Below, piece by piece: positions 1 to 7,308 of a stretch of 10,327 nt of DNA. The DNA comes from Bacteroidales bacterium (GTDB lineage Bacteria > Bacteroidota > Bacteroidia > Bacteroidales > F082). The DNA is taken from positions 1-10,327 of the forward strand of contig JAILDR010000127.1 of NCBI GenBank assembly GCA_024689285.1. The letters run 5' to 3'. Every line of letters begins with the position of its first letter. Positions within the stretch are counted from its first letter, which is position 1. A program made the translations under genes and the position numbers. The notes beneath the pieces were generated by a model that saw nothing but the letters and a program-made list of their open reading frames with translations, was not told the origin of the DNA and searched no databases.

Positions 1-32
1 GTCGGGAAGGCATTTCGCTCTCCCGACTTTTT
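1..32. terminator. Intrinsic terminator-like hairpin at window edge
   Basis: The arms GTCGGGA (1-7) and TCCCGAC (21-27) pair perfectly around a 13-nt loop and are followed by TTTTT on the plus strand. It lies just past the stop of the minus-strand gene at 65-1261, so it may end that transcript, or it may be bidirectional and also serve a plus-strand gene left of the window. Sequence beyond base 1 is needed to see a minus-strand T tract. Confidence 0.55.
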
Positions 33-64
33 CAATTAAACTTTGTGCGTTCTGTGCGAGGAAG

Positions 65-1261
65 TTATTCCTTCACAAACTTCTCCACTGCCTTGCTGCC
101 GTCGGCAAAAGTAGCAGTCAACAGATAGCAGCCTTTGGCCAAAGCACTTACATTGATGGTTTCAAATCCGTTTTCAAGGTGCATCACTTGTCTGCCATCG
201 ATGGTGAAGATGTCCACTTGCTGCATGCCCTCGGTGTTGAGATTCAGGCTTTCAGTGGTGGGATTAGGCCAAATCGCCAATCTGCTTCCATCGTGTTCAT
301 CCATTCCAGCGGCGCCGGAATAATAAAAAGTGTAGGGCATGGTCATTTGTGGCATTCCATCGCTGTAGGAGGTTTCTTCAATGGTCAAAATTTTGTTATT
401 CACGTTGGTGATGGAATTGCTAAAATTGTCGAGGCCGGCAATAACGCTGCTCGGCACCGTCAAGTCGTATGTAATAGTTATCGTGCCATCAATCTCCCAA
501 TCTCCCAAGTCGTCATCGTAATCGTATGTAATTTGGCTGGTGCAGTTATAGTTGGCGTCGTAGGTGTATTCTGTATGAGTATCCTTCACCCAATCAATGT
601 CAACATAATCGAATTCAATTGTTTCAATAAGGTAGCCTTGGGCATCATAGGTGTAATCGATGCTTTGGTCTTCAATCCATTCGTCTAAAACCCAATCAAA
701 CGTCAGTTCGTTATCCAACTTGCCATTTTGGTAGGTGTATTCTGTTTTTGAGTCAAATACCCAATCAGAGTCGTCATAATCAAATGTAGTGACAAGCGTT
801 AAATTGTTGTTGGCATCGTATTCGTAAATGCTTTGCTCATCTTCTTCCCATTCACCGTCTTCAAACTCGTACTGAGTTTCTTCTTTCAATAAGCCTTGGG
901 TGTTGTAGATATATTCAGTCTTGTCTATGCCACCATCCGCGTGGGTGTTGACGGTTCTGATGCGATGGTTTTGACTGTCGTAGGTGTATTCGGTGATCGT
1001 GGTATTGCCAAGTCCCGACATCACTACTTTTGTTGTGTTGAAATACTCATCGTATTCGAGAGTAACGGTGATGGAGAGTAGTCCGTAAGTCACAACAACG
1101 CTATCGAGTTTTTGCGTGTAAGAAGATGTGCCCCGATTGAGTTGTTCAACGGTTCTAATCTTTGATTGCAATTGATTTACAATTGATTCATTCGTTTTGA
1201 TTTGTGCCTGTGCCGAAATCATCAAGCACAAGGCAGCTGCAAACAGTAAAACTTTCTTCAT
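65..1261 (-). CDS. Secreted YD-like repeat protein with T9SS type A sorting domain
   Basis: This 398-residue protein begins with a signal peptide (MKKVLLFAAALCLMISAQAQ, cleavage after about residue 20). The middle, about residues 90-265, is a tandem array of roughly 29-residue units, each ending in an aromatic-rich Y-x-Y-D/N/Q step (near 91, 117, 146, 175, 203, 232 and 263). Between these steps are acidic stretches such as FDYDDSDW. This is reminiscent of RHS/YD repeats but shorter and more acidic. Residues about 327-398 form a T9SS C-terminal sorting domain: WPNPT at 331-335, then an Ig-like beta segment ending in AVEKFVKE. By family knowledge it should cross the outer membrane through the type IX system and be surface-anchored or released. 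It has its own putative promoter and sits behind the terminator of the neighbouring operon, so it is probably transcribed separately. Ligand and function are unknown; the acidic repeats might bind cations (inference). Confidence 0.85.
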   Translation of the reverse strand: MKKVLLFAAALCLMISAQAQIKTNESIVNQLQSKIRTVEQLNRGTSSYTQKLDSVVVTYGLLSITVTLEYDEYFNTTKVVMSGLGNTTITEYTYDSQNHRIRTVNTHADGGIDKTEYIYNTQGLLKEETQYEFEDGEWEEDEQSIYEYDANNNLTLVTTFDYDDSDWVFDSKTEYTYQNGKLDNELTFDWVLDEWIEDQSIDYTYDAQGYLIETIEFDYVDIDWVKDTHTEYTYDANYNCTSQITYDYDDDLGDWEIDGTITITYDLTVPSSVIAGLDNFSNSITNVNNKILTIEETSYSDGMPQMTMPYTFYYSGAAGMDEHDGSRLAIWPNPTTESLNLNTEGMQQVDIFTIDGRQVMHLENGFETINVSALAKGCYLLTATFADGSKAVEKFVKE

Positions 1262-1303
1262 GATAATAATGTTTTAATGAGTAATAGAATTAGTTTGTCG
1301 GTG

Positions 1304-1311
1304 TAAAAGTA
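1304..1311 (-). promoter_or_regulatory. Putative -7 element for the YD-repeat protein gene
   Basis: The minus strand reads TACTTTTA, one mismatch from the Bacteroidota -7 consensus TAnnTTTG, 43 nt upstream of the ATG at 1261. No clear -33 TTTG was found at the usual distance. Its position between the upstream operon's terminator and this gene supports the assignment. Confidence 0.4.
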
Positions 1312-1337
1312 GTGCTTTTTTTCTTTTGACTTAAAAT

Positions 1338-1372
1338 AAAAGCCGGTAAAGTATTCCACTCTCCCGGCTTTT
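1338..1372 (-). terminator. Terminator of the six-gene operon
   Basis: AAAAGCCGG (1338-1346) and CCGGCTTTT (1364-1372) form a 9-bp stem around a 17-nt loop. On the minus strand the stem is followed by TTTTATTTT, a good U tract. It lies 21 nt after the stop codon of the lipoprotein gene at 1393 and separates the operon from the YD-repeat gene. The plus-strand side also has T residues, so it could work in both directions. Confidence 0.75.
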
Positions 1373-1392
1373 TCATTGGGTCAACCTTCTTG

Positions 1393-1950
1393 TCAAGGTA
1401 TTAGCGTCAAGGAGTGTCCCTTTTTTTTGACCGCAATCAGCCCGACTTCCTCGCTGTAGTACCAAAGATGATCCAATTCATCATTGTTTGGATTGTGGTA
1501 TGAGTTAACATGAACATTCTCGTAGGTCACACCGTTCACCTCCACGGTCTCTGTCTCTCCTTTGAGGTCGATGTAGGGAAGAGCCATTTCATCGTTACAA
1601 AAGTAAAGGTATTTATCTGGAATCACGGTGAACATCATTTCTTGTCTGCTGCTGTCGGAAGCGTGGTGCAGCACTACCGTTCGCGCATAGCACCAAGGCT
1701 GACGGATGATGGACATTTTAGCGTCGTAGGGATATTCCCAATAGTCTTCCGAGAAGGGCTTTGTTTCATCGTAGGTGACAGTGAAAGTGAGTGTGTCGCC
1801 ATTTTCGTTCAAGAAGCAGACTGCTTGTCCTGTATGATACGGGATGGCGGCAGCGTCTTCGGCGGTAAGGCGACGAAGGATGGACGGCTCTTTCACGCAA
1901 GAGGTCATCAAAGCCACAAGGGCAATGCAAAATATCAAATGCTTTTTCAT
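1393..1950 (-). CDS. Small lipoprotein, paralogue of the one at 3213-3764
   Basis: This 185-residue protein starts with a lipoprotein signal peptide; the lipobox Cys is residue 18 (MTSC, followed by VKEP). After a short linker comes the segment LTAEDAAAIPYHTGQ (about 28-41), then FLNENGDTL and VTYDET. The paralogue at 3213-3764 has nearly the same order (LSEEDAAAIPYQLGQ, FLNQDNDTV, VTWDET). The two also share a CY-x-RTV-x-L motif near 87-94, a P-D/E-K-x-x-YF motif near 111-117, and a C-terminal WYY-x-EE-x-GL motif (163-171). It is the last gene of the operon, 5 nt after the beta-barrel-like gene. It should be processed by Lgt/LspA and anchored in the inner or outer membrane, facing the periplasm or the surface. 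I do not recognise a named family; the fold looks all-beta and the role is unknown. Confidence 0.8.
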   Translation of the reverse strand: MKKHLIFCIALVALMTSCVKEPSILRRLTAEDAAAIPYHTGQAVCFLNENGDTLTFTVTYDETKPFSEDYWEYPYDAKMSIIRQPWCYARTVVLHHASDSSRQEMMFTVIPDKYLYFCNDEMALPYIDLKGETETVEVNGVTYENVHVNSYHNPNNDELDHLWYYSEEVGLIAVKKKGHSLTLIP

Positions 1951-1955
1951 GGTGT

Positions 1956-2579
1956 TTACTCCTTATCTTTTAATCCGTAACGAAGTCCGACGCTAATCAT
2001 ACCCTCCATGCCGATACCGACTTGCAGAAAACCAGCAAGTTGTTTTGTTCCGATCTCTATTCCGATGGGTGTGAATTGGTAGGCATAGCTTATTTTGTCT
2101 GCAAAAGAATCGTAGGGCGACTGTATTTCATAAAGGTCGGGATAATACTCTTTTTGCTTATAGGTGCAATAGCGAATGCCGATGGGAGCCACTTTGCTGT
2201 AGAGGTTCACATACTTGGTGTTCAGCCAGTTGATTTTCAGATGTGGTAGAAGCGCGATGCTGTGCTGGCTTACTTTGCAGACGAGGGTGCGCTCTCCGTT
2301 CACACGGTCGTGATAGTTGAGGATGATGGGGTCAACGCAGGCGGTAACACCAATGCCGATGACCTTGGTGAGGCGGCGCGTGTAGGTGACATAAATGGCA
2401 CCGATGTTGTCCGTTTCGGGATAAATCAAGCAGCCTGGATTGTAGCGGAAACTGCTTGAAGGCATAAACCCATACCCAATGGTGAACTCGTTCTTGTTGC
2501 TTCGCACCGTGTCAAGTTGTGCGAAGGCGGGCACTGCAAAGGCGATGAGCATTCCGAGAATAATTAATTTGGTTTTCAT
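1956..2579 (-). CDS. Probable small outer-membrane beta-barrel protein
   Basis: This 207-residue protein has a clear Sec signal peptide (MKTKLIILGMLIAFAVPAFAQ, cleavage after about residue 21). The mature part alternates hydrophobic and polar residues in short strands with glycine and aromatic girdle residues, as in EFTIGYGF, AIYVTYTRRL, GIGVTACV, YVNLYSKVAPIGIRY, FTPIGIEIGT and VGLRYGL. This is the pattern of an 8- to 10-strand outer-membrane barrel of the OmpA/OprF-like N-terminal size class. The last strand ends in GLRYGLKDKE instead of a terminal Phe. It is fifth in the operon, 21 nt after the preceding barrel-like gene, and its stop lies 5 nt before the last lipoprotein start. I see no convincing similarity to the other barrel-like protein. 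Substrate and function are unknown. Confidence 0.75.
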   Translation of the reverse strand: MKTKLIILGMLIAFAVPAFAQLDTVRSNKNEFTIGYGFMPSSSFRYNPGCLIYPETDNIGAIYVTYTRRLTKVIGIGVTACVDPIILNYHDRVNGERTLVCKVSQHSIALLPHLKINWLNTKYVNLYSKVAPIGIRYCTYKQKEYYPDLYEIQSPYDSFADKISYAYQFTPIGIEIGTKQLAGFLQVGIGMEGMISVGLRYGLKDKE

Positions 2580-2600
2580 AACTATTTGGACTTAAATGAT

Positions 2601-3191
2601 TTACTTACCGAAATAAAAACTATATGCATAATGCAAAAACACGCCAGGCTTCAGGCGGTTTTTGACAAATGGATGATAACCATAACCAGTCGTGTCGTCA
2701 CCAAATTCAATCCCTTCGTCTTTAAGGTTGACAAGCTGGCCGCCAATGCCGAAGTCGGAATGGCCGATGGAATAGCCGAGAATAAGTTGTGAGTAAAATC
2801 CTTCCACTGAATAATAGAGAGAATAACCTCCTTCTGCCCACGTGTCTTGTCTTTTCAGGCTAAAGGCATATCCGGCACGAAGCTCAGCGTATGGTTTTGA
2901 CTTACCAGAGCCAAAACTATATTTTGCATCCGCAAAGACGGGCAAGTATTGGAGAAAACGGTGTACACAATAATTGGCACCGATGCCGACACCCAAACGG
3001 TCAGTCAATTGATAACGGAAAACAGGTCCAACGGCTCCTTCAAGGTCAATGGAATTAAAAGTACCTTGAAAAGGATAGCAGAACATAATGCCGGCATTAG
3101 CTTCAGCTTGAAGCACGAATTGGCCTTTTTCTTGGGCGCTGAGGCTGCATACGGCAAACAGTAATCCAAACAAAAAGATGTTTCTTTTCAT
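2601..3191 (-). CDS. Probable outer-membrane beta-barrel protein
   Basis: This 196-residue protein has a Sec signal peptide (MKRNIFLFGLLFAVCSLSAQ, cleavage after about residue 20). The mature region is rich in amphipathic strands: GQFVLQAEANAGIMF, AVGPVFRYQL, LGVGIGANYCV, DAKYSFG, PYAELRAGYAFSL, YSVEGFYSQLILGYSIG and a final LHYAYSFYFGK. The RLGVGIGANY step and the aromatic-rich last strand are typical of the outer-membrane protein beta-barrel (OMP_b-brl-like) proteins common in Bacteroidota. It is the fourth gene of the operon, with 21-nt spacers on both sides. The C-terminal strand carries Phe close to the end, fitting BAM-dependent insertion. No enzymatic motif is seen. Confidence 0.8.
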   Translation of the reverse strand: MKRNIFLFGLLFAVCSLSAQEKGQFVLQAEANAGIMFCYPFQGTFNSIDLEGAVGPVFRYQLTDRLGVGIGANYCVHRFLQYLPVFADAKYSFGSGKSKPYAELRAGYAFSLKRQDTWAEGGYSLYYSVEGFYSQLILGYSIGHSDFGIGGQLVNLKDEGIEFGDDTTGYGYHPFVKNRLKPGVFLHYAYSFYFGK

Positions 3192-3212
3192 AATTAATTG
3201 ATGTTAAATGGT

Positions 3213-3764
3213 TTAATCAAATATTCTTGTCAAGGAAAAATCGACGTTAGTGAAGTAAAGCAAGCCATGTTCTTCGCAGTAGTACCAGTCGTAAAGCAAT
3301 TCGCCAGTGTACTGGTTGTAAAGTTTTTCACGATGGACAAATTCATGGTTGAGACCGCCAACCGTGACATTTTCATACGAAGAAGGCAAGTCGCAACTGA
3401 TGACAAGTTCGTTGTTCCAGTTGAAATACATTCCTTTTTCTGGATAAATGGTGAAACTGATAAAGGATGGGTAGGTCTCAGAAGTCAATTCCACAGTACG
3501 GGTGTAACAATAAACTCCTGGTGAGCCAAAATCCAAGGTTTCGGTTCCGTAATTGTGGTCGTAATTATAGTCTGAAAGATGCGTTTCATCCCAGGTCACT
3601 TTAAAAACAACCGTGTCATTGTCTTGGTTGAGGAATTTCACCGTTTGCCCCAGTTGATAGGGAATAGCCGCAGCATCTTCTTCTGAAAGAGGCACATAGT
3701 CGTTCTCCTTCTTACATGCGCTCATTACCAGAAGCGCCATGCAAATCATGATAATCTTTTTCAT
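3213..3764 (-). CDS. Small lipoprotein, paralogue of the one at 1393-1950
   Basis: This 183-residue protein starts with MKKIIMICMALLVMSAC; the lipobox Cys is residue 17, followed by KKEN. Its core LSEEDAAAIPYQLGQ (26-40), FLNQDNDT (44-51), VTWDET (56-61), CYTRTVEL (86-93), YPEKGMYF (107-114) and DWYYCEEHGLLYF (159-171) aligns block by block with the other small lipoprotein of this operon, so they are paralogues. Its start codon overlaps the stop codon of the DUF3244-like gene (ATGA at 3764-3761), so translation is probably coupled. The barrel-like gene begins 21 nt after its stop. Membrane anchoring follows from the lipobox. The family is not one I can name, and the function is unknown. Confidence 0.8.
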   Translation of the reverse strand: MKKIIMICMALLVMSACKKENDYVPLSEEDAAAIPYQLGQTVKFLNQDNDTVVFKVTWDETHLSDYNYDHNYGTETLDFGSPGVYCYTRTVELTSETYPSFISFTIYPEKGMYFNWNNELVISCDLPSSYENVTVGGLNHEFVHREKLYNQYTGELLYDWYYCEEHGLLYFTNVDFSLTRIFD

Positions 3765-4201
3765 TGTTGATAGGTTTTATTGTTGATACTAAGATTGATT
3801 TCTGATGGGTTCTCGAAGTGAAACCAGCCCGAGGCTTCGTCCACCCCATTGGTGATGTAGAGTTTGTAGTCGCCTGTAGGTTCGTCGCCCATGAAGATGC
3901 GCAGCGTGGCTGGCTGTTGTTTGCTCACTCTTCGGGCAAAGAGTACGTCGCCGTTTTTCGCGGTGAGGGTCATGGCGCAGTTTTCCACCGTCTCATTGAA
4001 ATAGACATAAACGACTTTCTCGACCAACTCGGCGTAAATATTGTCGTATTTCATGTCGGGTTTCATCATTGAGCCTTTCAAATCGATTTTGTCTTTGTCG
4101 TCACCAGAGACATATTCCATGATGGATTTGTTTTTCTCACATGACACGAGCATCAAAGTGATGATGGTGAGAAAGGATAACAATAAGGGCTTGTATTTCA
4201 T
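3761..4201 (-). CDS. DUF3244-like lipoprotein
   Basis: From the ATG at 4201 the product has 146 residues and begins MKYKPLLLSFLTIITLMLVSC; the lipobox Cys is residue 21, followed by EKNKS. An in-frame ATG at 4213 adds only MNKT and would overlap the upstream regulator gene by 8 nt. I prefer 4201 because it gives a normal signal peptide directly after the regulator stop. The mature part follows the DUF3244 pattern: IDLKGSMMKPD, a YVYFN strand, MTLTAKNGDVLF, then GDYKLYITNG and a closing GWFHFE strand. That family is made of short Ig-like beta-sandwich proteins of Bacteroides and relatives, with no established role. The stop overlaps the next start by 4 nt. The family call is from memory of the pattern. 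Confidence 0.7.
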   Translation of the reverse strand: MKYKPLLLSFLTIITLMLVSCEKNKSIMEYVSGDDKDKIDLKGSMMKPDMKYDNIYAELVEKVVYVYFNETVENCAMTLTAKNGDVLFARRVSKQQPATLRIFMGDEPTGDYKLYITNGVDEASGWFHFENPSEINLSINNKTYQQ

Positions 4202-4205
4202 GGTT

Positions 4206-5777
4206 TTATTCATTTTGTTTCATTTTGTTGTTGAGGCTTGCACGGATTTTGTCGACATTATAGACGCTGCACCCCAGCACATCGGCATATTCTTGACGTG
4301 AGAGCTTGAAATGCGAGAGCAGGCAATAGCGGAACTCCAAATCGGTCAAGTCGGGGTATTGCTTATGCACAAAGGAGATGAAACCCGGATGTACACCTTC
4401 AAAAGCAGCTTCAAAACTTGCCCAATGGTCTTCGCCATCAAAGAGCGATTTCTCCAAGTCCTTGAAAGCCATCGGATTGCTTCTGTCACGCGACAGCACT
4501 TCGAAACAGCGGATGATGTTGCATTTCTGCAAGTATTCATCTTTCAACTTGTCGCCAAATTCTGCTTGTAGTTCGCTTTGCTGTGCGCTTTGTTTCTGTA
4601 GTTCATCATATTGTGCTTGCATTACAGTCTGTTCTTGTTGTTGCTGCGCGTTTCGTTTCTTCAGTTCAAGCAGGTTCGCATTAATCTCAGCCTCGATGCG
4701 TTTCTTTTTCAAAGCATTGAGAATCAATATGGTGACGGCTACAAGAGCAGCAATCAAAATAACGGTAAGCAAGATAATCAGCCTTTGTCGCGAAAGCATT
4801 TGGCGGTTGTGTTGGTTGGCTTGAGCCTCAAAGTCATACTTTTTCTGAATTTCCAAAACGGAACTTTGGGTTTGGTCACCGAGAATGTCAAGTGCTACCT
4901 GTTCGTGCTGTTTCTCAAACTGATAGGCGCTTTCGTAATCGCCAACAGCAAGTGCATCCTTGATGAGGAATCCATACACGGCGGCTTGTGTTTCGGGCTT
5001 ACATTCCACTCTCTCTATTGCGCTGAGCATCTGTGTTTTATAATACTCCAACGAGTCGCGTTCGTCCAAAGCTAGATATACCTTTGCCAAGTTGAGCAAG
5101 GCGATGGGACGGCGTTTTTCGTCCACCAGAGGCAGAGTTTTCCGTAGGCAATCCAGAGCGGTGTCGTATTCGTCAAGTAATTGATAGGCAACGGAATAGT
5201 TGTTCCAAACAGAAGCCTCTGTGACATTATCGTTGGAGGTTTGAGCCAGATGCAAGGCTTGTTTGAGATAGACAAAGGCGCTGTCGTAATCGTCATTCAC
5301 GATGTACATCATGGCCACAGCGTTGAGGCATTTGGCCTTGCGTGAGAGGCTGTCGCCCCACAGCTCGGCAGCGGCTTTGTAGTTCGTGACGGCTTCGGCT
5401 TCGTTGCCGCTGGCGTTGAGAAGGTCACCTATGTAATAATGGGCAAAGGCTGCGCTGACCGAGTCACCTACTTGCCGACCATAATAATCGGCTTCCTTGT
5501 AGCAGTTCATGGCAGTCTCGTATTCCTTTTTGGCCTGGCGCACGCAGCCGCTATAAAGTGCCGCAGGCGCGGCGTTTTCGTAGTCTTTATGTTTAACGAA
5601 ATAGTCGTAGGCTTCAAAGATTCGGTCGTCATTGCTGATGTCTTCGTTGGCTTTATACCTGTCGCGTACTTCAGCCACGATAGAAGTCATGCGCTCTGTC
5701 TTGGCTTTGCTGTCGCAAGATGGCATCAAAAGCAGCATGCCGAAAAGCAGTCCCATTGTTTTTGCAATCCGTTTCAT
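4206..5777 (-). CDS. Membrane-anchored TPR protein with C-terminal helix-turn-helix (putative envelope-sensing regulator)
   Basis: From the ATG at 5777 the product has 523 residues. The frame is open to 5960, but the first ~56 residues of that longer version would be encoded by the preceding terminator and by the promoter at 5813-5820, so a start at 5777 (or 5792, MLSDR) is much more likely. It begins MKRIAKTMGLLFGMLLLMPSC, a lipoprotein-type signal with Cys 21 and Asp at +2. TPR-like helical repeats follow over about 52-300 (for example DYDSAFVYLKQALHLAQ). A single membrane helix (about 333-354, LIILLTVILIAALVAVTILI) leads into a Q/E/K-rich coiled coil (about 360-417). The C-terminal domain (about 460-520) has FISFVHKQYPDLTD, LEFRYCLLSHFKLSRQE and ADVLGCSVYNVDKIRASL. 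This matches the LuxR-like helix-turn-helix end of Bacteroidota TPR regulators. The TPRs should be periplasmic and the HTH cytoplasmic. It is the first gene of the operon and may control it (inference). Confidence 0.85.
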   Translation of the reverse strand: MKRIAKTMGLLFGMLLLMPSCDSKAKTERMTSIVAEVRDRYKANEDISNDDRIFEAYDYFVKHKDYENAAPAALYSGCVRQAKKEYETAMNCYKEADYYGRQVGDSVSAAFAHYYIGDLLNASGNEAEAVTNYKAAAELWGDSLSRKAKCLNAVAMMYIVNDDYDSAFVYLKQALHLAQTSNDNVTEASVWNNYSVAYQLLDEYDTALDCLRKTLPLVDEKRRPIALLNLAKVYLALDERDSLEYYKTQMLSAIERVECKPETQAAVYGFLIKDALAVGDYESAYQFEKQHEQVALDILGDQTQSSVLEIQKKYDFEAQANQHNRQMLSRQRLIILLTVILIAALVAVTILILNALKKKRIEAEINANLLELKKRNAQQQQEQTVMQAQYDELQKQSAQQSELQAEFGDKLKDEYLQKCNIIRCFEVLSRDRSNPMAFKDLEKSLFDGEDHWASFEAAFEGVHPGFISFVHKQYPDLTDLEFRYCLLSHFKLSRQEYADVLGCSVYNVDKIRASLNNKMKQNE

Positions 5778-5812
5778 TCTGTCCGATAGCATGTCGTTTC
5801 GTTTTTCTGCTG

Positions 5813-5847
5813 CAAAAGTATTACAAAAAATGCTCGAAAAAGTCAAA
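5813..5847 (-). promoter_or_regulatory. Promoter of the regulator/lipoprotein/barrel operon
   Basis: The minus strand has TACTTTTG (5820-5813), a perfect TAnnTTTG -7 element followed by CAGCAG, and a TTTG -33 element at 5847-5844. The spacer is 23 nt, slightly longer than usual. Transcription should start near 5806, leaving a leader of about 30 nt before the ATG at 5777. This excludes the longer reading frame as the protein start. Confidence 0.65.
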
Positions 5848-5930
5848 GGAAAGGTGTTTACAAACTTTTTCAAGATATAAGCGTTGATTATCAGAAGATT
5901 AGAAGCTGGTATTACAAACTTCTGTGGCAG

Positions 5931-5957
5931 AAAAAAGGCGGTTACACCGCCTTTTTT
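5931..5957 (-). terminator. Terminator of the BspA-like gene
   Basis: GGCGGT (5937-5942) and ACCGCC (5946-5951) pair around a 3-nt loop, flanked by A6 and T6. The hairpin therefore has a U tract in both directions. It touches the stop codon of the BspA-like gene (5959-5957) and insulates it from the downstream operon promoter. Confidence 0.85.
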
Positions 5958-7168
5958 CATTGTTGTTGTACCATAACCTCTTTCGTCACAATGCCTTTGT
6001 CCGTTTGGATTCTGACGAGATAAACCCCGGCTTCATGAGGACTGAAATCATATTCAAAACCGTTTCCTCTTGTTGAAGCTTCAAACAACTTTTCTCCCAA
6101 CAAATTATAGATGCCGATGGCTTCTATGTTCTCAGCCTTGATGTGAAGCGTTCCGTGGGTTGGATTGGGATAAAGGGTGACCGTTTTCTCATCAAGCTGT
6201 GGCGCGGTGCTACAATCGTCGATGATGGTGGAGAAATAATCATGCCACTCCGAATTTTCGTAGGCAGCAATGCAATCGCAAGGAACGGTGAGTGTCGTAC
6301 AACTGAATCCCTCGAACACATCCCCAAATGAAAACGCTGGCGGTACGGTGGCCAAAGAAACGACTTCAGTAAAGCCGCTGCAATGATAGAAAGCCTCCCC
6401 GCCAATACTATCCAAAGCTTTGCCAAGAGTCAGGGTGCCAGTAAATCCACAATTGCGGAATGCATTGGGTTTGATATTTGTCACGGAATTGGGGATGGTC
6501 AAAGAACCGGAAAAACCGGTGCAACCCCAAAATGCAGAAGTACCAATGGTTTTCACAGAATTGCCTAAAGTCAAACAGGAAAACCCGGAGCACTTATAGA
6601 ACGCCCCACCTTCAATATAAGTCACAGCGTTGCCGATAGCCAATGTGTCGGTAAAGCCACTACAGCCATAGAATGCACCAAGCCTAATGGCCTTCACGGA
6701 ATCGGGAATGGTTAGCGAACCGGTAAGACTTTTGCAACCATAAAATGCTGCTGGGCCTATGGTATCTACGGATTCGCCAAGGTATAACGAGGTTAATCCA
6801 CTACAAGCCAAGAAAGCGTTATCACCAATATAGGTCACAGAATTGGGTATGGTCAGGTGACCTGTCAATCCGCCACACGATATAAAAGCGTTTTTCCCGA
6901 TTCTGGTTACTGCATAGTCTTTTCCATTATAACTGATGGTTGTAGGGATGCTTATTTCACCCGACACCGCTGGGCCGTCAACGTGACTTAGCAGTGTTGC
7001 AGAAACGCCGTCGTCATTGATTTGATAATAGAAATCTCCTATGGGGATATAGCTTTGTGCATACAGGCGCGATTCCATAACTCCCAGGACCAAAAAGGTT
7101 AAGACAGCAAATGCTGCGTTTTTGCATCGTGAATAGTCCTTTTTATGGTTGATACTCTTTAAGTTCAT
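5957..7168 (-). CDS. BspA-like leucine-rich-repeat surface protein with T9SS sorting domain
   Basis: This 403-residue protein has a long-n-region signal peptide; the hydrophobic core is about residues 18-31 and cleavage probably follows YAQ at 38. Residues about 70-290 hold eight clear BspA-type LRR_5 repeats of 22-25 residues. Each has a SIG/YI-x-x-x-AF-x-x-C-x-GF/L core with AF at 94, 119, 141, 165, 189, 212, 236 and 259, and a degenerate ninth at VFEGF (284). Strands such as SLTIPNSV and TLTLGKAL alternate between them. Residues about 328-403 form a T9SS type A sorting domain with LYPNPT (332-337) and a final VTKEVMVQQ strand. Proteins of this class are displayed on the surface or released, and some bind host matrix or other bacteria; no ligand is visible here. 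It is a single-gene unit with its own promoter and terminator. Confidence 0.9.
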   Translation of the reverse strand: MNLKSINHKKDYSRCKNAAFAVLTFLVLGVMESRLYAQSYIPIGDFYYQINDDGVSATLLSHVDGPAVSGEISIPTTISYNGKDYAVTRIGKNAFISCGGLTGHLTIPNSVTYIGDNAFLACSGLTSLYLGESVDTIGPAAFYGCKSLTGSLTIPDSVKAIRLGAFYGCSGFTDTLAIGNAVTYIEGGAFYKCSGFSCLTLGNSVKTIGTSAFWGCTGFSGSLTIPNSVTNIKPNAFRNCGFTGTLTLGKALDSIGGEAFYHCSGFTEVVSLATVPPAFSFGDVFEGFSCTTLTVPCDCIAAYENSEWHDYFSTIIDDCSTAPQLDEKTVTLYPNPTHGTLHIKAENIEAIGIYNLLGEKLFEASTRGNGFEYDFSPHEAGVYLVRIQTDKGIVTKEVMVQQQ

Positions 7169-7199
7169 GACTGTTGATTTATTGATTGTTGTTGATGTG

Positions 7200-7207
7200 C
7201 AAATGTA
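7200..7207 (-). promoter_or_regulatory. -7 promoter element of the BspA-like gene
   Basis: The minus strand reads TACATTTG followed by CACATC, a perfect match to TAnnTTTG, 31 nt upstream of the ATG at 7168. A clear -33 TTTG is not seen at the expected distance; there is only a T-rich GTTTTTCAC near 7228-7236. Confidence 0.6.
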
Positions 7208-7248
7208 GCTATTTTTGCCATACCATCGTGAAAAACTTTCAAAGACTT

Positions 7249-7281
7249 AAAAAAATGGTCGCCCCACGGGGAGCGACCATT
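7249..7281 (-). terminator. glyA terminator
   Basis: AATGGTCGC (7254-7262) and GCGACCATT (7273-7281) form a 9-bp stem, extended by a CCC/GGG inner pairing. On the minus strand the stem is followed by a run of seven Ts. It lies 28 nt past the glyA stop codon. Confidence 0.9.
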
Positions 7282-7308
7282 ATAATAATAAGGTGTGTCT
7301 TTCAAGAT

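Noticed and set aside
179..688. 169-residue plus-strand ORF within the YD-repeat gene
   Set aside because: It is antisense to a well-supported secreted protein; the open frame results from the repetitive coding sequence.
5778..5960. N-terminal extension of the TPR regulator (184 nt of open frame)
   Set aside because: It overlaps the BspA-like gene's terminator and the TACTTTTG promoter, and it would bury the lipoprotein signal peptide inside the protein.
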